From Aminobacter carboxidus (lineage in GTDB: Bacteria; Pseudomonadota; Alphaproteobacteria; Rhizobiales; Rhizobiaceae): DNA of 64,000 nt. Location of the stretch: positions 682,001 through 746,000 of the forward strand of contig NZ_JACZEP010000001.1 in NCBI RefSeq assembly GCF_014863355.1, in the 5' to 3' direction. This document shows, piece by piece, positions 28,643 to 38,519 of the stretch. Position numbers and translations under genes: made by a program. Each line of letters opens with the position of its first letter. Within the stretch, counting starts at the first letter, position 1. The notes under the pieces are model-generated. The model was not told where the DNA came from. It ran no database searches and worked only from the letters and a program-made list of their open reading frames with translations.

Positions 28643-30622
28643 TCAGCCGACGATGCGCAGGTTCGACAGCTCGTCGGCGATTTCCTTGAACACCTGCATC
28701 AGATTGGCGCCGGTGGCGTTCCAATAGAGCTTCTTGCCGACGGTCGTGCGGGAATAGGACGCGCAGGCCTTCATCGCGTCGATCGCCTTCTTTTCGGCGG
28801 TCTTGCTTTCGCTGAGGTCGAGTGAAACGGTCATGACGACGACGGCGTCATTGCCTTCGCCTGTCACCTTGCGGGCATTCGGGCCTTTGGCGTTGGCGCA
28901 CACATTCTGCATCTGCTCGTCCATCGCCGCCTGGAAGTTGTCGCTGGCATAGGTCGATTTGCTCACAGACGAACTGGTGCCCATGAAGATGCGCGAGGTG
29001 GTTCCGCCGTCATATCCCTTGCCGGCATAGCCATAGGCGGCATAGGTCGAGCGGTTGTTGGCATAGCTCGAGTCGCCGAAGGGACTGTAGGTGTTGGCGC
29101 CGTCGGTCAGCACGATCACCACCTTGTCGTTGCCCTTTTCCGATTCCGACCTGCCTCCGGTGAAAGGAGCAGTGCTCGAGACGACCCTCCAGCCCCAGGC
29201 CGTTCCTTCCGGTACGTTGGTGTTGCCCGACGGTCCCATCTCGTCGATGGCCTTCTTGATCTCGTCCTTGCCGCCGGTCACGCTGATGTCAGTCAGCGGG
29301 GTGATCGGATTGGTTGTGCAGGAGTAGTTCGGACCATTGCCGTCAGGGGCGGCCGCCGCGTCGTAGGGCTTGATGCGAAAATACTTCCGCATGTCGGCCT
29401 GCCTGGGCTTGGTCGTCGTGTTTTCCCAGTCCGCCCACCAGTCGTTGTCGTAGTTCCAGTTGTCGGTGTTCAGGTCGGGAATGCCGTCATCATTCAGGTC
29501 GGTCCACAGATGCCTTGCCTCGTCGGGCGCAAACATGGGAACAAAAAGCGTTTCCGGATTTGTCGAAATTGCTGGCGCGTCGTTGGTGTTGTAGGGCCCC
29601 GGCCGTGCTTCGACGCAACCCTGCCAGCTGGTATACTGGGTAACTGTGAATTCGTACTCTGGTTCGTTGGTGTATTCGCGGCACCTGCCGCTACTGTAGC
29701 GCTTGCAAACGCGCCTGACGGTGTTTGGTATAGCCTCGCGGTCCGTTTGCGCGATCATGTCTTGATACAGACTGAACCGGGTGAGCGGCTCGCCCGCCTG
29801 CACTCCCCAGCCGGTCCCTTTCTTGCGCCACATTCCGCCCGAATATTCGGCAAACTTCTCGCCGATCTGGGCAATGTCGGCGCTGGTCATGTTGGCCTGT
29901 GTCATCTTCGACCAGTCGAAATTCTCGTGATGGACGGGCGAAAGCCCGTTCGTGTCCATCCACGACTGGTCGTCATTGTCAGGCGCGATGTTCACCGAGG
30001 CGGCAAAAGGCACCAGGCCGAACTGCACCGGCTTGTCGATCTGCTTCATCGCGGCGGCCTGCTCGGCCATCTTGTCGACCAACTGCTTGGACGCTGCCTT
30101 GAGCAGGTCGATGCGCTTCTGGCCGGTACCTGATCCCAGATAGCTCATCGATCCCGAATTATCGAGGACAAGGGCAACCTCCAGAGTGTTCTTCAGGCGT
30201 ATTTCGGATTTTACGGAGAAATCCATCTGGTTCGACCCGCTGCCCTTGCCAAGCAATGCGGCCGCTGCCGGAACGAAGTACGGATCGTATTTGAGATTTG
30301 CCTCCAGCTTCAGCGTGCCGCCGCCCGAATTGTTGTTGGGCAGAGTTACCACGAGCGTGGTGTTCGATGGCTTTACCGGGCCGAGATTGGCCTTGAAGAA
30401 GTCGTTGGCATAGGCCTTGAGCTGGTCGTCGGTAGCACCCTCGATGATACGCCGGGCTGTTGCTATGCCCGCCGCATCGAGGGCGTTTCGAGTGATCTCG
30501 CGCTGGCGCGACATTTCCGAATAGTCGATGGCGAGGGCCAGCCCACCCATGATTGGTATCATTGATGCGACTGTGAGGATCGCATAGCTGCCGCGCCGGT
30601 CGCGCAAGAAATTGCGGATCAT
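28643..30622 (-). CDS. TadG-like pilus-assembly protein with vWA domain
   Basis: The 659-residue protein starts with a TadE/TadG-type N-terminus: RRGSYAILTVASMIPIMGGLALAIDYSEM, a short basic stretch followed by a membrane helix. A von Willebrand A domain starts near residue 148; its MIDAS motif is DNSGSMS at Asp154, with a later VLTDGANTYS. A large insertion separates the two halves of the vWA domain. TadG-like proteins are linked to Flp/Tad pili on the cell surface, but no other tad gene is in the window, so this is an orphan. Confidence 0.85.
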   Translation of the reverse strand: MIRNFLRDRRGSYAILTVASMIPIMGGLALAIDYSEMSRQREITRNALDAAGIATARRIIEGATDDQLKAYANDFFKANLGPVKPSNTTLVVTLPNNNSGGGTLKLEANLKYDPYFVPAAAALLGKGSGSNQMDFSVKSEIRLKNTLEVALVLDNSGSMSYLGSGTGQKRIDLLKAASKQLVDKMAEQAAAMKQIDKPVQFGLVPFAASVNIAPDNDDQSWMDTNGLSPVHHENFDWSKMTQANMTSADIAQIGEKFAEYSGGMWRKKGTGWGVQAGEPLTRFSLYQDMIAQTDREAIPNTVRRVCKRYSSGRCREYTNEPEYEFTVTQYTSWQGCVEARPGPYNTNDAPAISTNPETLFVPMFAPDEARHLWTDLNDDGIPDLNTDNWNYDNDWWADWENTTTKPRQADMRKYFRIKPYDAAAAPDGNGPNYSCTTNPITPLTDISVTGGKDEIKKAIDEMGPSGNTNVPEGTAWGWRVVSSTAPFTGGRSESEKGNDKVVIVLTDGANTYSPFGDSSYANNRSTYAAYGYAGKGYDGGTTSRIFMGTSSSVSKSTYASDNFQAAMDEQMQNVCANAKGPNARKVTGEGNDAVVVMTVSLDLSESKTAEKKAIDAMKACASYSRTTVGKKLYWNATGANLMQVFKEIADELSNLRIVG

Positions 30623-30887
30623 GGAATGGTGCCCCTGAGCTCAACCGGGGCAAATTCGCACACAACCATTAAATTTGCGGTTCCTAATCTACCGAGAAAT
30701 CGCAGGTCCGGGTTAGGCGTTCGTTTACCGTGCGTGGTCACAGGGGCCGACTGCTGCGATCGGCGATGCCTCTCAGACGTAGGTGGCTCAGGTGAAAGCT
30801 GGTGACAGGACGGGCCGGTTCGGATAATTCCGGGCTGCTTGGCCGTTCAGCCAAAGTCTCCCGCTGGGATTGATCGAAGGACAGACA

Positions 30888-31748
30888 ATGGCAGGCTTGC
30901 CGCAATCAATCGCGTCGCTCGAAGCGCTCACCGGCCGCTATCAGGCATTGCTCTGTGATGTCTGGGGCGTCATCCACAATGGTGTCGACGCCTTCCCGGA
31001 AGCGGCTGCGGCGCTCAAGGCAGCACGCGAGAAGGGCGTCGCCGTCGTTCTGATCACCAATGCGCCGCGTCCGCGCGCCGGTGTGATCGCTCAGCTGGCA
31101 ACGCTTGGCGTGCCTGAAACCGCGTGGGACCGGGTCGTGACCTCGGGCGATGTCACACGCGACCTGATCCGCTCGGGTCCGCGCCGCGTCTTCCACATTG
31201 GCCCCGATCGCGATTTCCCGATCTATGATGGTCTCGATGTGGATCTGGTCGAGGAGTTCGAGGCCTCGGTTGTGGTTTGCACCGGACTTTTCGACGACGA
31301 GACCGAAACGCCCGACGATTATGCCGAGATGCTGCGCCGTCTGCGCGCCCGCAACTTGCCGTTCATCTGTGCCAACCCTGACATCGTCGTCGAGCGCGGC
31401 CACGAGCTGATCTGGTGCGCCGGTGCCCTGGCCCGCGACTATGGCCAACTTGGCGGGCGCACCTTGGTGTCGGGCAAGCCGCATCGGCCTATCTACGAGG
31501 CAGCATTGGCGGCCGCGGGCGAAGTGCTTGGCCGTGAGGTCAAGCTGACTGATGCGCTGGCCATCGGCGACGGCATGTTCACTGACGTCAAGGGCGCGGC
31601 CGACAACGGTATCGACGTGCTTTATGTCTCGGGCGGCATCCATGCCCGCGACTATGGCGAAGCGCACTCGCCCGACCCCGAAATGCTGGCGGCATTCCTC
31701 GACAAGCATGGCTATTCGCCAGTGGCGACCATCCCCAGGCTGCGGTAA
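30888..31748 (+). CDS. HAD-superfamily protein, class IIA (TIGR01459 type)
   Basis: The 286-residue NagD-like HAD protein has motif I as LCDVWGVIHNG, motif II around LITNAPRPR, and the C-terminal SGKPHRPIYEAAL and ALAIGDGMFTDVKGA (motif IV acids). The second motif-I acid of ordinary HAD phosphatases (DxD) is Trp here, which I recall as typical of this subfamily and which casts doubt on normal phosphatase chemistry. ATG 30888 follows GAAGGA; an upstream TTG is less likely. It lies 8 bases before ribF, hinting at a link with flavin metabolism. Confidence 0.85.
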   Translation: MAGLPQSIASLEALTGRYQALLCDVWGVIHNGVDAFPEAAAALKAAREKGVAVVLITNAPRPRAGVIAQLATLGVPETAWDRVVTSGDVTRDLIRSGPRRVFHIGPDRDFPIYDGLDVDLVEEFEASVVVCTGLFDDETETPDDYAEMLRRLRARNLPFICANPDIVVERGHELIWCAGALARDYGQLGGRTLVSGKPHRPIYEAALAAAGEVLGREVKLTDALAIGDGMFTDVKGAADNGIDVLYVSGGIHARDYGEAHSPDPEMLAAFLDKHGYSPVATIPRLR

Positions 31749-31756
31749 GCACAACG

Positions 31757-32740
31757 ATGAACCAGAGCTTTCTTCGCATTTCGGGGGAAGAACCGTTGCC
31801 TGCGTGGTTGCGCGGCAGCGTCGTTGCCATCGGCAATTTCGACGGCATCCATCGTGGCCACCAGGCCGTGCTCGAGCGTGCGCTTGAAGAGGCGCGCCGA
31901 CGCGGCGTGGCAGCCCTTGTGCTGACTTTCGAGCCGCATCCGCGAAAGGTGTTTCTGCCCGAGGTTCCGTTGTTTGTTCTGACGCCGCCGCCGGTCAAGG
32001 CGCGGCTGATCGAGGCGCTCGGCTTTGCCGGCGTCGTTGAAACGCCGTTCACGCGCGAATTCGCCAGCCTGTCGGCTGAGGATTTCGTAACCTCCATCCT
32101 AGAACAGCGGCTGGGCATCAGCCACGTCGTCACCGGTTTCGATTTCCACTTTGGCAAGAACCGCCAGGGCGGACCCGCCTTCCTGATGGAGGCGGGCGAG
32201 CGTCATGGCTTCGGCGTGACGCTTGTCGACGCCTTCCGCGACGAAGGCACTGAGATCATCTCGTCGAGCCGCATCCGCGAGTTGCTGTCGCAGGGCGAGG
32301 CGGCGGAAGCGGCCGGTCTGCTCGGCTATCGCTACACCGTCGAGGCGGAGGTCGTCGGCGGCGCGCAGCTTGGCCGCACGCTGGGCTTTCCGACCGCCAA
32401 CACGCGGCTGTCTGCCGAGACCGGCTTGAAGGAAGGCATCTATGCCGTCCGTTTCCGCCGCGCCGACGGCTCGTTGCATGACGGCGTGGCAAGTTTTGGC
32501 CGACGCCCGACGGTCGGCGACAATCTCGCGCCGCTGCTTGAAACCTTCGTCTTCGATTTTTCCGGCGACCTCTATGGCGAGGTCGCTGCGGTGTCGCTGT
32601 TCGGCTACCTCAGGGGCGAGGTCAAGTTCGACGGCCTCGATGCGCTCGTCGTCCAGATGAAGCAGGATGAGGCCGAGGCGAGGGCGCTGCTGCAAGGCGT
32701 GCGCCCGCTCTCCGAGCTCGATCAGGCGATGGCGTTCTAG
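31757..32740 (+). CDS. ribF: Bifunctional riboflavin kinase / FAD synthetase
   Basis: This 327-residue enzyme converts riboflavin to FMN and then to FAD. The N-terminal adenylyltransferase has the nucleotide-binding VVAIGNFDGIHRGHQAVL and the later SSSRIRELLSQGE; the C-terminal kinase has GRTLGFPTANT and GVASFGRRPTVGDN. Length and domain order are normal. It follows the HAD gene by 8 bases and is convergent with hdeD across three tandem palindromic repeats. Confidence 0.96.
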   Translation: MNQSFLRISGEEPLPAWLRGSVVAIGNFDGIHRGHQAVLERALEEARRRGVAALVLTFEPHPRKVFLPEVPLFVLTPPPVKARLIEALGFAGVVETPFTREFASLSAEDFVTSILEQRLGISHVVTGFDFHFGKNRQGGPAFLMEAGERHGFGVTLVDAFRDEGTEIISSSRIRELLSQGEAAEAAGLLGYRYTVEAEVVGGAQLGRTLGFPTANTRLSAETGLKEGIYAVRFRRADGSLHDGVASFGRRPTVGDNLAPLLETFVFDFSGDLYGEVAAVSLFGYLRGEVKFDGLDALVVQMKQDEAEARALLQGVRPLSELDQAMAF

Positions 32741-32741
32741 C

Positions 32742-32895
32742 GCAATTCCAGGAAAAGTGTGACGCGGTTTTCCGTCCGGAATTGCGCAAAGAGAGAGCAA
32801 TTCCAGGAAAAGTGTGACGCGGTTTTCCGTCCGGAATTGCGCAAAGAGAGAGCAATTCCGGGAAAAGTGTGACGCGGTTTTCCGTCCGGAATTGC
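32742..32895. repeat. Three tandem copies of the dispersed palindrome
   Basis: Copies at 32742-32785, 32797-32840 and 32852-32895 are each 44 bases, with GCAATTCC/GGAATTGC ends and GGAAAA/TTTTCC inner arms. The copies are almost identical (one A to G change in the third) and repeat at an exact 55-base period with spacer CGCAAAGAGAGA or nearly so. Each can form a long hairpin. They occupy nearly all of the space between convergent ribF and hdeD and may act as a bidirectional transcription barrier. Confidence 0.95.
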
Positions 32896-32909
32896 GCAAA
32901 AACAAGGCT

Positions 32910-33476
32910 CTATCCGTTGGCGTTCTTCGCGCCTAAGCCGAAGGCGATGTAGCTGATGCCTTGGAAGATCAGATCGATCGCCAGGAAGGCGCCCAGCACG
33001 ATCAGGCTGTTCACCGGCCAGCCGATGGCGATGACGATGCCGGCGAGCAACGTCACCACGCCTGCGGCGACGATCCAGCCCCAGCTCGACAAAAGGCCTC
33101 TTCCCTTGATGCCCATCCAGATGCGCATCAGGCCCGAAGCGACGAGGCTGGCGGCCAGGAACAATGTCAGGATGGCCGACGCCAAAAGCGGGTTGCTGAA
33201 AGCCAGGAAGCCGGCAACGATGTAGAGCACGCCGCCGAGCAGCCAGAGCAGGAAGCCGCCCCAGTTCTTTATGCCGAAGGCGTGGATGATTTCGAAGACG
33301 CCGGCCAGGATCATCAGCCAGCCGACGAAATAGACCGACGCAACGGTCGCGATCATCAGGTTGCCGGCAGCGACGACCCCCAGCACGGTGAGTGCTACGC
33401 CGAGCAGCACGAACCAGCCCCATTTGGAGCGCAACGCGGCGACGTCGCCTTGCGGCATCTGATCGGAAATTGCCAT
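32910..33476 (-). CDS. HdeD-family (DUF308) membrane protein
   Basis: The 188-residue protein has six hydrophobic helices and the DUF308 repeats typical of HdeD: GVALTVLGVVAAGNLMIATVASVYFVGWLMILAGVFEIIHAF and later SGLMRIWMG with SWGWIVAAGVVTLLAGIVI. HdeD is known from acid resistance in enterobacteria; the role in rhizobia is not defined. The ATG at 33476 gives the normal family length; the longer upstream frame is antisense to the MipA gene. Confidence 0.88.
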   Translation of the reverse strand: MAISDQMPQGDVAALRSKWGWFVLLGVALTVLGVVAAGNLMIATVASVYFVGWLMILAGVFEIIHAFGIKNWGGFLLWLLGGVLYIVAGFLAFSNPLLASAILTLFLAASLVASGLMRIWMGIKGRGLLSSWGWIVAAGVVTLLAGIVIAIGWPVNSLIVLGAFLAIDLIFQGISYIAFGLGAKNANG

Positions 33477-33689
33477 CGAACCCGTCTCCCTGATTTGAAC
33501 AAGTCTCAATAACGGTGGCACTGCGCCTGACAGGGAGGCTAGTCTTGGCAGACGAGTCGGTCCAGTGGCGGGCAACCGGAGAGGGAAATAAACGTCAGTG
33601 CGAAGGATCGAATTTAATTCAAATTTTACATTGTTTGCGTCAAACCGAATGGTCCTGGCGATTGGGTTCGTAGCGTACGCGGGGTTGTG

Positions 33690-34493
33690 ATGAGGTCTTT
33701 CGGTCGTATTTCCGCAGCGGTTTCCGCTCTTGCTCTGGTCAGTGGACCGGCGATGGCAGGCGAGGGCGCTTTCGGCTTTCTCTCCGGCGACTGGTATCTG
33801 ACGCTCGGCGCCACCGGCATGGTTGCGCCCCGCTTCGAGGGCTCCAAGAAGTATCTGTTCAGCGCCCAGCCGATCATTTCGCTCGGCAAGGCCGGCAATG
33901 ACGTGCGCTTCTCCTCGCGCAACGACAACATCTCGCTGGCGCTGATCGACGATGGCGGTGTCCGCGCCGGCCTGAACGGCAAGATCATCTTCGGCCGCGA
34001 CGCCGAGCATGAGCTGCAGGGGCTGCACGACGTGCGCTGGGGCGGCGAAATCGGCGGCTTCTTCGAATTCTATCCCACCGACTGGATGCGCGCCCGCGCC
34101 GAGGTTCGCCACGGCATCCGCGCCCATAGCGGCATCGTCGCCGATATCGCCGTCGATGCCTTCCACGACGTCACCCCCGACATCAGGGTGTCAGGCGGCC
34201 CGCGCGTCTCCTTTGCTTCCGACGACTATTTCGACACCTATTATGGCGTCAGCGCACAGGAAGCGGCGGCCTCCGGCATCAGCCAGTACGATCCGAGCGG
34301 CGGCATGCGTTCGGCCGGCGTCGGCGGCGCGATCACCTGGAAGGCGACCGACAACGTCACCGCCAGCCTGTTCACCGAATATTCGCGTCTGATGGGATCG
34401 GCGGCGGATTCGACGATCGTCAAGGAGCGCGGTTCGCGCGACCAGCTGATGATCGGCGTGTCGACCAGCTATCGCTTCGACTTCAAGCTTTGA
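33690..34493 (+). CDS. MipA/OmpV-family outer-membrane protein
   Basis: The 267-residue protein has a signal peptide of about 23 residues (ending SGPAMA) and the MipA/OmpV pattern: WYLTLGATGMVAPRFEGSKKY, then alternating beta strands and a C-terminal aromatic-containing strand VSTSYRFDFKL. MipA is an outer-membrane scaffold for murein hydrolase and synthase in E. coli; other members act as porin-like proteins. The ATG at 33690 is preferred to an overlapping GTG three bases earlier. Confidence 0.87.
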   Translation: MRSFGRISAAVSALALVSGPAMAGEGAFGFLSGDWYLTLGATGMVAPRFEGSKKYLFSAQPIISLGKAGNDVRFSSRNDNISLALIDDGGVRAGLNGKIIFGRDAEHELQGLHDVRWGGEIGGFFEFYPTDWMRARAEVRHGIRAHSGIVADIAVDAFHDVTPDIRVSGGPRVSFASDDYFDTYYGVSAQEAAASGISQYDPSGGMRSAGVGGAITWKATDNVTASLFTEYSRLMGSAADSTIVKERGSRDQLMIGVSTSYRFDFKL

Positions 34494-34723
34494 TCGCAAG
34501 CGAATTAGGCGCTTTATTCCGCGCTCCGGCTCCGCTAAAAGCGCGGCCATGAGATTTTTCGCGCCCGTCTTCGCGACGTCGATACGAATTACGGGCCCGG
34601 CCTTCCGGGTGGCCTGAGGCTGTCCGCAAGTCCGGGACTTTTTGCCTGCGCCCACCGGCGCCTTTTCCAGATCATGACAGTTGAACGCCCGTGGCAGCTT
34701 TGCCGGGCAAGATGGCAAGACAA

Positions 34724-37645
34724 ATGACCGATACGTTCGAAAAGATCGACTATTCCAAGACCCTTTACCTGCCGCAGACGGAATTCCCGATGCGCGCCGG
34801 CCTGCCCGAGAAGGAGCCGGTGACGGTGGCGCGCTGGCAGAAGATGGACCTCTACAAGCGCCTGCGCGAAAGTGCGGCCGGCCGCGAGAAGTATGTGCTG
34901 CACGATGGCCCGCCCTACGCCAACGGCAACATCCATATCGGCCATGCGCTGAACAAGATCCTCAAGGACGTCATCACCCGCTCGTTCCAGATGCGCGGCT
35001 ACGACTCCAACTACGTGCCGGGCTGGGACTGCCACGGCCTTCCGATCGAATGGAAGATCGAGGAAAAATACCGCGCCGCCGGCAAGAACAAGGACGAGGT
35101 CGAGATCAACGAGTTCCGCAAGGAATGCCGTGAATTCGCCGCCGGCTGGATCAAGATCCAGGCCGAGGAGTTCCAGCGCCTTGGCGTCGTCGGCGACTTC
35201 AAGAACCCTTACACGACGATGAACTTCCACGCCGAGGCGCGGATCGCCGGCGAATTGCTGAAGTTCGCAAAGTCGGGCCAGCTCTATCGCGGCTCCAAGC
35301 CGGTGATGTGGTCGGTCGTCGAGCGCACCGCACTCGCCGAGGCCGAGGTCGAGTACCAGGACTATGAGAGCGACACGATCTGGGTGAAATTCCCGGTGGC
35401 GTCCGGTTCGGAAGCCCTGGCCGGCGCCCATGTCGTGATCTGGACGACCACGCCCTGGACCATCCCGGGCAACCGCGCCGTCAGCTATTCGCCGCGCATC
35501 GCCTATGGTCTCTATGAGGTCACCGCTGCCGAGAACGATTTCGGCCCGCAGCCGGGCGAGAAGCTGATCTTTGCCGCGGCCCTGGCGGACGAGGCCGCGG
35601 CCAAGGCCAAGGTGACGTTGAATCTGATCCGCAGCCTTTCGGGCGAAGAGCTTGGAATGCTTGTACTTTCGCATCCGTTCAAGGGTCTCGGCGGCGGCTA
35701 CGGCTTCGCCGTGCCGATGATCGCCGGCGATCATGTCACCGACGATGCCGGCACCGGCTTCGTGCACACCGCACCGGGCCACGGCCGCGAGGACTTTGAA
35801 GCCTGGATGGATGCGGCGAAGGATCTGCGCGAACGCGGCATCGACCCGGCGATCCCGTTTACCGTCGACGATGGCGGCTTCTTCACCAAGGACGCGCCGG
35901 GCTTCGGTCCCGACCGCGAGGGCGGTGCGGCGCGCGTCATCGACGACAACGGCAAGAAGGGCGACGCCAACAAGGCCGTCATCGACGAGCTGATCAAGGC
36001 AAGCGCGCTGTTTGCGCGCGGCAGGCTCAAGCACAGCTACCCGCATAGCTGGCGTTCGAAGAAGCCGATCATCTTCCGCAACACGCCGCAGTGGTTCGTC
36101 TATATGGACAAGCAGCTCGGCGACGGCACGACGCTGCGCAGCCGCGCGCTCAAGGCCATCGACGACACCCGCTTCGTTCCCGCCGCCGGCCAGACCCGGC
36201 TGCGCGCCATGATCGAGGACCGCCCCGACTGGGTGCTGTCGCGCCAGCGCGCCTGGGGCGTGCCGATCGCCATCTTCGCCGACGCCGACGGCAACGTGCT
36301 GAACGACGAGGCGGTCAACGCCCGCATCGTCGAGGCCTTCGAAGCGGAGGGCGCCGATGCCTGGTTCGCCGAGGGGGCGCGCGAGCGCTTCCTGGGGGCG
36401 CGCGCCAACGAGGCGTGGACGCAGGTGATGGACATCCTCGACGTCTGGTTCGATTCGGGCTCGACCCATGTCTTCACGCTGGAGGATCGCCCCGACCTGA
36501 AATGGCCGGCCGACGTCTATCTCGAAGGCTCGGACCAGCATCGCGGCTGGTTCCACTCGTCGCTGCTTGAAAGCTGCGGCACGCGCGGCCGCGCGCCCTA
36601 CAACACGGTCGTCACCCATGGTTTCACCATGGACGAGGAAGGCCGCAAAATGTCGAAGTCGCTCGGCAATACCGTCGTGCCGCAGGACGTCATGAAGCAG
36701 TCGGGCGCCGACATACTGCGCCTGTGGGTGATGACGACGGACTATTGGGAAGACCAGCGCCTCGGCAAGAACGTGCTGCAGACCAATATCGACGCCTACC
36801 GCAAGCTGCGCAACACCATCCGCTGGATGCTGGGCACGCTCGCCCATGACGACGGCGCTGAAGTGGCGCAGACCGAGATGCCGGAGCTGGAGCGGCTGAT
36901 GTTGCACCGGCTGTCGGAGCTCGATGCCTTGGTGCGCAAGGGTTATGACGAGTTCGAGTTCAAGCGCATCACCCGCGCGCTGATCGACTTCATGGTCGTC
37001 GAGCTGTCGGCCTTCTACTTCGACATCCGCAAGGACGTGCTCTACTGCGACGCGCCGTCGAGCACCCGCCGCAAGGCAGCCGTCCAGGTCGTACGCGAAC
37101 TGTTCAACTGCCTGGTCAAGTGGCTGGCGCCGATGCTGCCCTTCACCACCGAAGAGGCATGGCTCGAGCGCAACCCCGCAGCCGAGTCGGTGCATCTCGA
37201 ACAGTTCCCCGAGGTGCCCGCTGCCTGGCGCGACGAAGCGCTGGCCGAGAAGTGGCGCAAGGTCCGTCAGGTGCGCAGCGTCGTCACGGGCGCGCTGGAG
37301 CTGGAACGGGCCAAGAAGACCATCGGCTCGTCGCTGGAGGCGGTGCCGGTCGTCCATATGAGCGACGCGGTGCTGGAAGAAGCCTTGGCGGGCATCGATC
37401 TGGCCGAGATCAGCATCACCAGCGATCTCGTCATCTCGCATGGGGCGGCGCCGGCCGATTCCTTCGTGTTGCGCGAAGTCCCCGGTGTCGCCGTCGTCGT
37501 CGAGAAGGCGGAAGACCGCGGACTGGTCAAATGCGCGCGTTCCTGGCGCTACACCGGCGATGTCGGCGCGGACGCGGCCTTTGCCGACGTCTCGGCGCGC
37601 GATGCCGCCGCACTGCACGAACTGCAGGCGCTTGGCCGCCTCTAA
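34724..37645 (+). CDS. ileS: Isoleucyl-tRNA synthetase
   Basis: This 973-residue class I synthetase charges tRNA-Ile. HIGH is at residues 71-74 ([11 protein letters not shown]) and KMSKS at 642-646 ([11 protein letters not shown]). The editing (CP1) domain is recognisable by [16 protein letters not shown] and [18 protein letters not shown]. The start is chosen at ATG 34724 ([13 protein letters not shown]); in-frame ATG 34712 and GTG 34691 are alternatives. A long antisense open frame (34589-37798) is a codon-bias shadow. Confidence 0.96.
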   Translation: MTDTFEKIDYSKTLYLPQTEFPMRAGLPEKEPVTVARWQKMDLYKRLRESAAGREKYVLHDGPPYANGNIHIGHALNKILKDVITRSFQMRGYDSNYVPGWDCHGLPIEWKIEEKYRAAGKNKDEVEINEFRKECREFAAGWIKIQAEEFQRLGVVGDFKNPYTTMNFHAEARIAGELLKFAKSGQLYRGSKPVMWSVVERTALAEAEVEYQDYESDTIWVKFPVASGSEALAGAHVVIWTTTPWTIPGNRAVSYSPRIAYGLYEVTAAENDFGPQPGEKLIFAAALADEAAAKAKVTLNLIRSLSGEELGMLVLSHPFKGLGGGYGFAVPMIAGDHVTDDAGTGFVHTAPGHGREDFEAWMDAAKDLRERGIDPAIPFTVDDGGFFTKDAPGFGPDREGGAARVIDDNGKKGDANKAVIDELIKASALFARGRLKHSYPHSWRSKKPIIFRNTPQWFVYMDKQLGDGTTLRSRALKAIDDTRFVPAAGQTRLRAMIEDRPDWVLSRQRAWGVPIAIFADADGNVLNDEAVNARIVEAFEAEGADAWFAEGARERFLGARANEAWTQVMDILDVWFDSGSTHVFTLEDRPDLKWPADVYLEGSDQHRGWFHSSLLESCGTRGRAPYNTVVTHGFTMDEEGRKMSKSLGNTVVPQDVMKQSGADILRLWVMTTDYWEDQRLGKNVLQTNIDAYRKLRNTIRWMLGTLAHDDGAEVAQTEMPELERLMLHRLSELDALVRKGYDEFEFKRITRALIDFMVVELSAFYFDIRKDVLYCDAPSSTRRKAAVQVVRELFNCLVKWLAPMLPFTTEEAWLERNPAAESVHLEQFPEVPAAWRDEALAEKWRKVRQVRSVVTGALELERAKKTIGSSLEAVPVVHMSDAVLEEALAGIDLAEISITSDLVISHGAAPADSFVLREVPGVAVVVEKAEDRGLVKCARSWRYTGDVGADAAFADVSARDAAALHELQALGRL

Positions 37646-37658
37646 CAGGTGCTGAAAT

Positions 37659-37693
37659 GCAACGACCGGCGGACATCTCCGGCCGGTCGTTGC
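37659..37693 (+). terminator. Hairpin terminator after ileS
   Basis: GCAACGACCGGC (37659-37670) pairs with GGCCGGTCGTTGC (37681-37693) in a long GC-rich stem with loop GGACATCTCC-like sequence. There is no T-tract, so it may be a processing or pausing hairpin instead of a strict terminator. Confidence 0.6.
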
Positions 37694-37816
37694 CCTTGAC
37701 GGCCCATTAAGGTAAAAGCGCGAAACTCCGGCAGACAAATTGTCGCCGGAATTCCGTCGGATGAGCATACGGACCGGGACCCGGCTCAAGGCCGGCATCT
37801 AGCGAGAGGCGTTCGA

Positions 37817-38449
37817 GTGAAAATTACTGGCATGACGGACCGCATCAGCGCGCGCGGAGCTTTGCTTGCGTCGCTCGCCGTTTCCGGCCTGGCGCTTACG
37901 GGCTGCATGAGCGCGCCCACCTACGGCACCGACAAGTCGGCGACGACCCAGCTGGCGTCCGACCTGACCAACATCATGTCGTTGAAGCCGAAGACCAACA
38001 GCATCGAATACAAGCCGCGTCCGGAGCTGGTGAAGCCGAAGACCGGCCAGGTCGCCGCACTGCCGGCGCCGCAGGACAACATCGTCACCACGGCAAGCGC
38101 CGACTGGCCCGAATCGCCCGAGGCACGCCGCGCCCGCATCCGCGACGAAGCGACCAAGAATCGCGACAATCCGAACTTCGAGCCTCAGGTTGTCAACGAC
38201 ATGTCGGCGCTGAACGGCCCCGACATGAGCAAGTGGACCCCGGCCCAGCGCAAGATCGAGATCGAACGCCGCCTGCGCGAGAACAAGCAGGGCAGCACCA
38301 CGACCCGCAAATATCTGAGCGAACCGCCGCTGGCCTACCGCCAGGCGGCAGCGTCCGCTGCCCAGGATGAGCTCGGCGAAGACGAGATCAAGAAGGAACG
38401 CCGCAAGAAGAAGCTCGCCAAGAAGAGCACCAGCTGGTGGCCGTTCTGA
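37817..38449 (+). CDS. Hypothetical lipoprotein
   Basis: The 210-residue protein starts at GTG and has a lipoprotein signal with Cys30 in LALTGC. The mature part is hydrophilic, Pro- and Lys-rich (SIEYKPRPELVKPKTGQ), with a conserved-looking KWTPAQRKIEIERRLRE and a very basic tail EIKKERRKKKLAKKSTSWWPF. I recognise no enzyme domain. It lies between ileS and tadA and appears to be a single-gene unit with its own terminator. A role in the envelope is inference from the lipobox. Confidence 0.8.
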   Translation: MKITGMTDRISARGALLASLAVSGLALTGCMSAPTYGTDKSATTQLASDLTNIMSLKPKTNSIEYKPRPELVKPKTGQVAALPAPQDNIVTTASADWPESPEARRARIRDEATKNRDNPNFEPQVVNDMSALNGPDMSKWTPAQRKIEIERRLRENKQGSTTTRKYLSEPPLAYRQAAASAAQDELGEDEIKKERRKKKLAKKSTSWWPF

Positions 38450-38477
38450 TCCTGGCCACAGTTGCAGACTGACCGGG

Positions 38478-38507
38478 CGCCCTGACTGGTTCAGGGCGTT
38501 TTCGTTT
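38478..38507 (+). terminator. Rho-independent terminator after the lipoprotein gene
   Basis: CGCCCTGA (38478-38485) pairs with TCAGGGCG (38491-38498) around a CTGGT loop, followed by TTTTCGTTTTT. It sits 28 bases after the stop codon. Confidence 0.85.
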
Positions 38508-38519
38508 TTGAGGCCTACA

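Noticed and set aside
32742..32895. Possible CRISPR array
   Set aside because: The spacers are only about 11 bases and nearly identical, the repeat occurs elsewhere as single copies, and there are no cas genes.
34589..37798. A 1069-codon open frame on the minus strand opposite ileS
   Set aside because: It is a codon-bias shadow in GC-rich DNA: the plus-strand frame is a full-length isoleucyl-tRNA synthetase with HIGH and KMSKS motifs, and the antisense translation shows no recognisable domain.
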